Source: Burkholderiales bacterium
GTDB taxonomy: Bacteria > Pseudomonadota > Gammaproteobacteria > Burkholderiales > Casimicrobiaceae
NCBI GenBank assembly: GCA_025354075.1
Contig: JANXNO010000685.1
Coordinates: forward strand, 1 to 8,667
Direction of reading: 5' to 3'
DNA length: 8,667 bases
A program made the position numbers and the translations under genes. Below, piece by piece: positions 7,404 through 8,667 of this stretch. Under the pieces are notes generated by a model that was given only the letters and a program-made list of their open reading frames with translations, searched no databases and was not told the DNA's origin. The first letter of the stretch is position 1. Each line of letters opens with the position of its first letter.

Positions 7404-7967
7404 CTAAACGTACGCGATCCAGCGACCGCAGAAAATAATCGCTATCCACAGCGCAATCGACAACACCGCCTGCGCGCGCGTCGCAATGCTGGCCGAATCC
7501 AACGGCCCACGGCTGTGCAGGATAGCGGCGTTAGTGCCTGCCGTCATCAGTAGCAACATTTTGACCAGAAATGCGCTGTTACCGATCAAGTCGCTGGCGC
7601 GGGCAAGGAACATCAGGCTGCCAAAAATAGCGGCACATGTGAAGCCGAGAAAGGTCCAGGGCAATGTGGCTTTGGCCAGCACATTGGCGTCCATTTTGTC
7701 GAGATCGAGCAGGGTAACGCCGAGCAAGCGCATCTCAACGATCCACAGCGATCCAAAGGTGATCGCAATTGCGATGATGTGCAGCGCCTCAAGGCTTGGA
7801 TAGACGAGAGGCGCTGAGCGCAGCCAGACGGCAAACGGCCAGTTGTGAAGCGCCAGGGTGAGTGCAGGATTCAACTTGAAACCGATTGAGTGGGTATGGG
7901 TGACACAACCTGCATTGTTCCACGGTTGCACCCCAGTTCGCAGGCGATGAAAGCCAGACGACGGCAA
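7404..7967 (-). CDS. DUF6644-like four-helix inner-membrane protein (start uncertain)
   Basis: The longest frame gives 187 residues from a TTG at 7965-7967. Four hydrophobic helices lie at about 56-76, 103-123, 131-151 and 166-184. Family-like features are a Tyr-Pro-x-x-Glu-x-x-His segment opening helix 1 (YPSLEALH, His63), MRLLGV after it, LPWTFLGF before helix 2, NSAFLVKMLLLMTAGTNAAILH (His151) in helix 3, and GRWIAYV at the C-terminus. I recognise this as the DUF6644 type, usually about 155 residues; function unknown. Residues 1-31 look unrelated to the family. A TTG at 7874 (156 residues) fits the family length better, and a GTG at 7931 is also possible. None of the three has a good Shine-Dalgarno. 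A 7874 start would leave 139 bases to the divergent dctA start, room for promoters, whereas 7967 leaves only 46. The DUF6152 gene follows 14 bases downstream. Confidence 0.75.
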   Translation of the reverse strand: MPSSGFHRLRTGVQPWNNAGCVTHTHSIGFKLNPALTLALHNWPFAVWLRSAPLVYPSLEALHIIAIAITFGSLWIVEMRLLGVTLLDLDKMDANVLAKATLPWTFLGFTCAAIFGSLMFLARASDLIGNSAFLVKMLLLMTAGTNAAILHSRGPLDSASIATRAQAVLSIALWIAIIFCGRWIAYV

Positions 7968-7972
7968 AGGCG

Positions 7973-8000
7973 ATTAACCTGCGCGATACAGCACGTTCAA
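7973..8000 (-). promoter_or_regulatory. Possible promoter for the DUF6644-DUF6152 unit
   Basis: On the minus strand TTGAAC (complement of 7995-8000) and GTTAAT (complement of 7973-7978) are 16 bases apart; each matches the sigma-70 consensus at four of six positions. The transcript would start near 7966, which would exclude translation from the TTG at 7967 and favour a downstream start. The -35 overlaps the dctA ribosome binding site on the other strand. The evidence is weak. Confidence 0.28.
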
Positions 8001-8006
8001 GGAGGA
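7999..8006 (+). promoter_or_regulatory. Strong ribosome binding site of dctA
   Basis: AAGGAGGA, a near-perfect complement to the 16S rRNA 3' end, lies seven bases before the ATG at 8014. It fixes the dctA start and suggests high translation. I saw no convincing sigma-70 or sigma-54 promoter in the 130 bases upstream. Confidence 0.85.
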
Positions 8007-8013
8007 ATTGCTC

Positions 8014-8667
8014 ATGGAGTCCCCGCACAGCGCCAGCAGCGCACAGGTTCGCAAACCCATTTACCAGTCACTGTACGCGCAGGTGATCACCGCGATCATC
8101 ATTGGCGTGTTGCTCGGCCATTTCGCGCCCGAGTATGGCGAGGCGATGAAACCACTGGGAGATGGTTTTATCAAGCTGATCAAGATGATCATCGCGCCGA
8201 TCATTTTCTGTACGGTGGTGGTCGGCATTGCCGGCATGGAGGACATGAAAAAGGTCGGCAAAACCGGCGGCATGGCGCTGCTCTATTTTGAGGTCGTCAG
8301 CTCGATTGCGCTGGTGGTGGGCCTGATCATTGTCAACGTGGTGCAGCCCGGCGTGGGCATGAATATCGATCCGAAATCGCTCGATACCAAAGCCTTGTCA
8401 GCCTATACCGGCCCCGGCAAGATGCAGGGCACTGTGGACTTTTTGCTCGGTGTTATTCCGAACACCGTGGTTGACGCCTTTGCCAAAGGCGAAATGCTCC
8501 AGGTGTTGCTGTTTGCGATGCTATTTGGCTTTGCGCTGCATCGCTTCGGCGGGCGTGGCACGATGGTGTTTGACCTGATTGAGAAGACCTCGCATGTGCT
8601 GTTCACCATCGTCGGGTTCATCATGAAAGTGGCGCCCATCGGCGCGTTCGGCGCGATGGCGTTCACC
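8014..8667 (+). CDS. dctA: C4-dicarboxylate:cation symporter DctA, N-terminal half (gene runs off the right edge)
   Basis: The first 218 codons are open to the edge; the full protein would be about 430-450 residues. DctA belongs to the dicarboxylate/amino acid:cation symporter family and imports succinate, fumarate and malate with protons or sodium across the inner membrane during aerobic growth. Long stretches match the E. coli protein as I remember it: [90 protein letters not shown], and [12 protein letters not shown] at the edge. These cover about the first five helices. The serine-rich re-entrant hairpin and the NxDG substrate/cation motif of the C-terminal half lie outside the window. 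The N-terminus carries about 14 more residues than the E. coli protein ([14 protein letters not shown]), polar and probably cytoplasmic. The start is fixed by the AAGGAGGA seven bases upstream. The gene diverges from the DUF6644-DUF6152 unit. A related DAACS member such as GltP is less likely given the close DctA match. Confidence 0.93.
   Translation, partial: MESPHSASSAQVRKPIYQSLYAQVITAIIIGVLLGHFAPEYGEAMKPLGDGFIKLIKMIIAPIIFCTVVVGIAGMEDMKKVGKTGGMALLYFEVVSSIALVVGLIIVNVVQPGVGMNIDPKSLDTKALSAYTGPGKMQGTVDFLLGVIPNTVVDAFAKGEMLQVLLFAMLFGFALHRFGGRGTMVFDLIEKTSHVLFTIVGFIMKVAPIGAFGAMAFT

Noticed and set aside
7390..7449. Longer DUF6152 start at 7449 adding 20 residues
   Set aside because: The added residues are charged, would displace the signal peptide from the N-terminus and overlap the upstream gene. 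The ATG at 7389 gives a standard signal peptide.
7915..7935. Possible sigma-54 (-24/-12) promoter for dctA around CCACGGTTGCA
   Set aside because: TTGCA fits a -12 element, but the -24 element at the right distance matches TGGCACG poorly and lacks the GG pair.

Overview
The window looks like a stretch of proteobacterial chromosome, most likely from a betaproteobacterium. The gene set is Mfd of the beta/gamma type, a DctA very close to the enterobacterial protein, the DUF2339/DUF3999 pair, and a DUF6152/DUF6644 pair. The bases look moderately GC-rich, the genes are tightly packed, and a dispersed palindromic repeat typical of such genomes lies near the left edge. I cannot name the genus. No RNA gene, CRISPR array, transposase or prophage gene is visible, and no stretch of 300 bases lacks a gene.

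Layout, left to right. Minus-strand genes run from about 7967 down to the left edge. At the left edge is the 5' part of a DUF3999 gene (410 down to 1). Its ATG overlaps the 3' end of a large DUF2339 membrane-protein gene (3264 to 397). A 132-base gap holding a 15-base interrupted palindrome separates that gene from mfd (6825 to 3397), the transcription-repair coupling factor. mfd has a TTG start with a clear Shine-Dalgarno sequence and a perfect TATAAT about 60 bases upstream. A 102-base gap then leads to a two-gene unit, DUF6644 (7967 to 7404, start uncertain) followed by DUF6152 (7389 to 6928). A weak hairpin with a T run overlaps the DUF6152 stop. On the plus strand, diverging from that unit, the 5' half of dctA (8014 to the right edge) starts behind an excellent ribosome binding site.

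Functionally the window holds one DNA-repair gene (mfd), one nutrient-uptake gene (dctA, C4-dicarboxylate symport) and two pairs of envelope genes of unknown function. DUF2339/DUF3999 is a many-helix membrane protein translationally coupled to an exported protein. DUF6644/DUF6152 is a four-helix membrane protein followed by an exported protein whose predicted mature N-terminus is His-His.

The most interesting points are (1) a dispersed palindromic repeat sitting in frame inside the signal-peptide region of the DUF3999 gene, and (2) the N-terminal histidines of the DUF6152 protein beside a histidine-containing four-helix partner, which invites comparison with CopC/CopD copper modules. Neither establishes a new system; both can be tested.
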